Of a DNA stretch of 64,000 bases, positions 63,008-64,000 are shown one piece after another (position 1 is the first letter of the stretch; every line of letters begins with the position of its first letter). Source of the stretch: Ascaphus truei (Eukaryota; Chordata; Amphibia; Anura; Ascaphidae); NCBI GenBank assembly GCA_036426205.1, contig CM071568.1, forward strand, positions 228,576,897 through 228,640,896. Reading direction: 5' to 3'. The position numbers were made by a program, and so were the translations under genes. The notes under the pieces are model-generated. The model saw only the letters and a program-made list of their open reading frames with translations. It was not told the DNA's origin and ran no database searches.

Positions 63008-63735
63008 AGACCAGAAGTTCACAATGGAAAAATCTGCACAGCATAATGGATACAATTTGAACCATTAGGGGCTTATTCTTTATTAACCGAAGCAGCTGAT
63101 CTGGTCTTTTTGACCAAAATTCCCCATTGACGTCAATGGGGAAGTTTGGCCAGAAATTGTCTGATCGGCCCTTAGTGTGGTCTTTAGTGATTTGCCAATC
63201 TGTCGAGATTTCCTTCGCTGCTATTTAATTTTGATCAAACTTTTGGCATGAAAAGTTCCAGCGAAACTAGCCACTGTGTTCAAAAATTGCTATTACGCTT
63301 TTTTAAAGTTGAGAAACAGCCGCCCCACAACATCTTTTGATGTTTGCTTCAATTTCAAAAGTGAAAGTAACTTGTTGCAAACCCTTGTATCGAAGTGAAC
63401 TTCTCGCCAAATCGAAAAGGGTGAAATGCACAACGTTTGCTTGAGCACGATACAAATGCAGTATTTACATGGTTGACACAGTTTATATTTATATGGAGAA
63501 TAGCTAATTAATGAGTAAATGACATTCATGCAGTGTTTAATAAATGGCACAGTACATAATACAGTTTTTATCACCTGCTCTAGGGAGCAACTTTTCTGCT
63601 AAAGAGCCAGTTTAAAAAGCAACAGAACAGCTTTACAGTATAATCGCTCTGGCTCAAACTCTCCAAACGTATGCCTTTCAATAGTACAAGATTTTGATAT
63701 CAATTTGCTTAAGTCAAATAAATCACTTTACTTAC
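63008..63735. other. no clear gene
   Basis: A/T-rich with short frames. A short inverted pair CCCCATTGACGTCAATGGGG is near 63123. Confidence 0.4.
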
Positions 63736-63774
63736 ATTTCATGCCTAGCCTCTGCATCAAGGCTCATCACATCT
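63736..63774 (-). CDS. candidate exon, weak
   Basis: Bounded by an acceptor CAATATGTCAG and a donor GTAAGTAAAG. Joined in phase with 63868-63921 it reads RCDEP and a stop; another frame (DVMSLDAEARHEM) is open. The mismatch of frames lowers support. Confidence 0.2.
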
Positions 63775-63867
63775 CTGACATATTGAAATAAATAATAAAA
63801 ATGCGTTGATTAAAGATGACTGAAAACAGATAAATGATACTGATGTTGATACAAACACCTCACTTAC

Positions 63868-63921
63868 CCACCGATCTGTATTTACAATAGGGCAGTTTTC
63901 ATCAATACTAAAGTGGCAAAT
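63868..63921 (-). CDS. candidate 54-bp exon
   Basis: On the minus strand a strong acceptor (T10 tract then CCTGCTACCAG) precedes ICHFSIDENCPIVNTDRW, followed by the donor GTAAGTGAGG. Phase 0 at both sides and only one open frame. Protein not recognised. It may be a lone exon of a gene that lies mainly outside the window to the right. Confidence 0.35.
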
Positions 63922-64000
63922 CTGGTAGCAGGAAAAAAAAAAGCTGGACATATTGAAGAACATACTGCACTCAATACAATTTATTTGATGAACTGACCTT

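Noticed and set aside
1..64000. CRISPR arrays, operons, bacterial promoters and rRNA or tRNA genes
   Set aside because: The sequence is eukaryotic and repeat-rich; no regular spacer array or cloverleaf-forming tRNA was seen, apart from tRNA-complementary primer sites.

Overview
The window looks like repeat-dense, gene-poor DNA from a vertebrate with a large genome, most likely a frog or another amphibian. It holds Penelope-like elements with GIY-YIG ends, L1/Tx1-type and CR1/L2/Rex1-type LINEs, hAT and Tc1/mariner-type DNA elements, many foldback repeats and long A/T and G/C runs. I see no complete host gene. Almost everything recognisable is a transposable element or a fragment captured by one. 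The species is inferred from style only. All family assignments come from reading the sequence, without a database search.

Layout. 1-4.1 kb: L1-like 3' fragment, then a composite foldback repeat ('family C': GC minisatellites, hairpins, a CRE/CCAAT/TATA promoter). 4.1-5.8 kb: microsatellites and a truncated hAT-type element. 5.8-10.7 kb: minus-strand LTR element A2, abutting a CR1/L2/Rex1-type LINE (10.7-11.8 kb). 11.9-13.0 kb: Penelope-derived DNA with hammerhead-like motifs. 13.9-22.4 kb: a three-level nest, in which LTR element B (16476-21922, TSD GTTA) sits inside a hAT transposase gene (element 14214-22289, TSD CCTTAAAG), itself inside a family C copy. 23.9-24.5 kb: short hAT-type element. 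25.9-30.2 kb: minus-strand LTR element E, coding for zinc knuckles, a coiled coil and ASPM-like IQ motifs. 30.3-37.4 kb: Penelope-like elements, hammerhead-like motifs and a Tc1/mariner-type foldback element. 38-42 kb: family C copy, a 902-bp solo LTR and hAT-type element D carrying what looks like exon 1 of cox7c. 42-48 kb: unassigned DNA, a 126-bp tandem repeat, a decayed Tc1-like transposase with an intron, and a second foldback element. 48.1-53.0 kb: young LTR element A with a long Pro-rich coding region. 53-64 kb: solo LTR, second LINE copy, two candidate split genes on the minus strand, giant palindromes, a CpG-rich block and two short inverted-repeat elements.

How the parts relate. Elements A, A2 and B share a tRNA-Thr-like primer site and a conserved protein motif (VVMRLPADH) but show no reverse transcriptase, protease or integrase, so they look like a non-autonomous LTR group that depends on enzymes encoded elsewhere. 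Element E has the same pol-less layout with different cargo. Hammerhead-like motifs recur eight times, mostly in Penelope-like surroundings, which fits the known link between that class and hammerhead ribozymes. Target-site duplications and interrupted reading frames give a relative order of insertion at several places.
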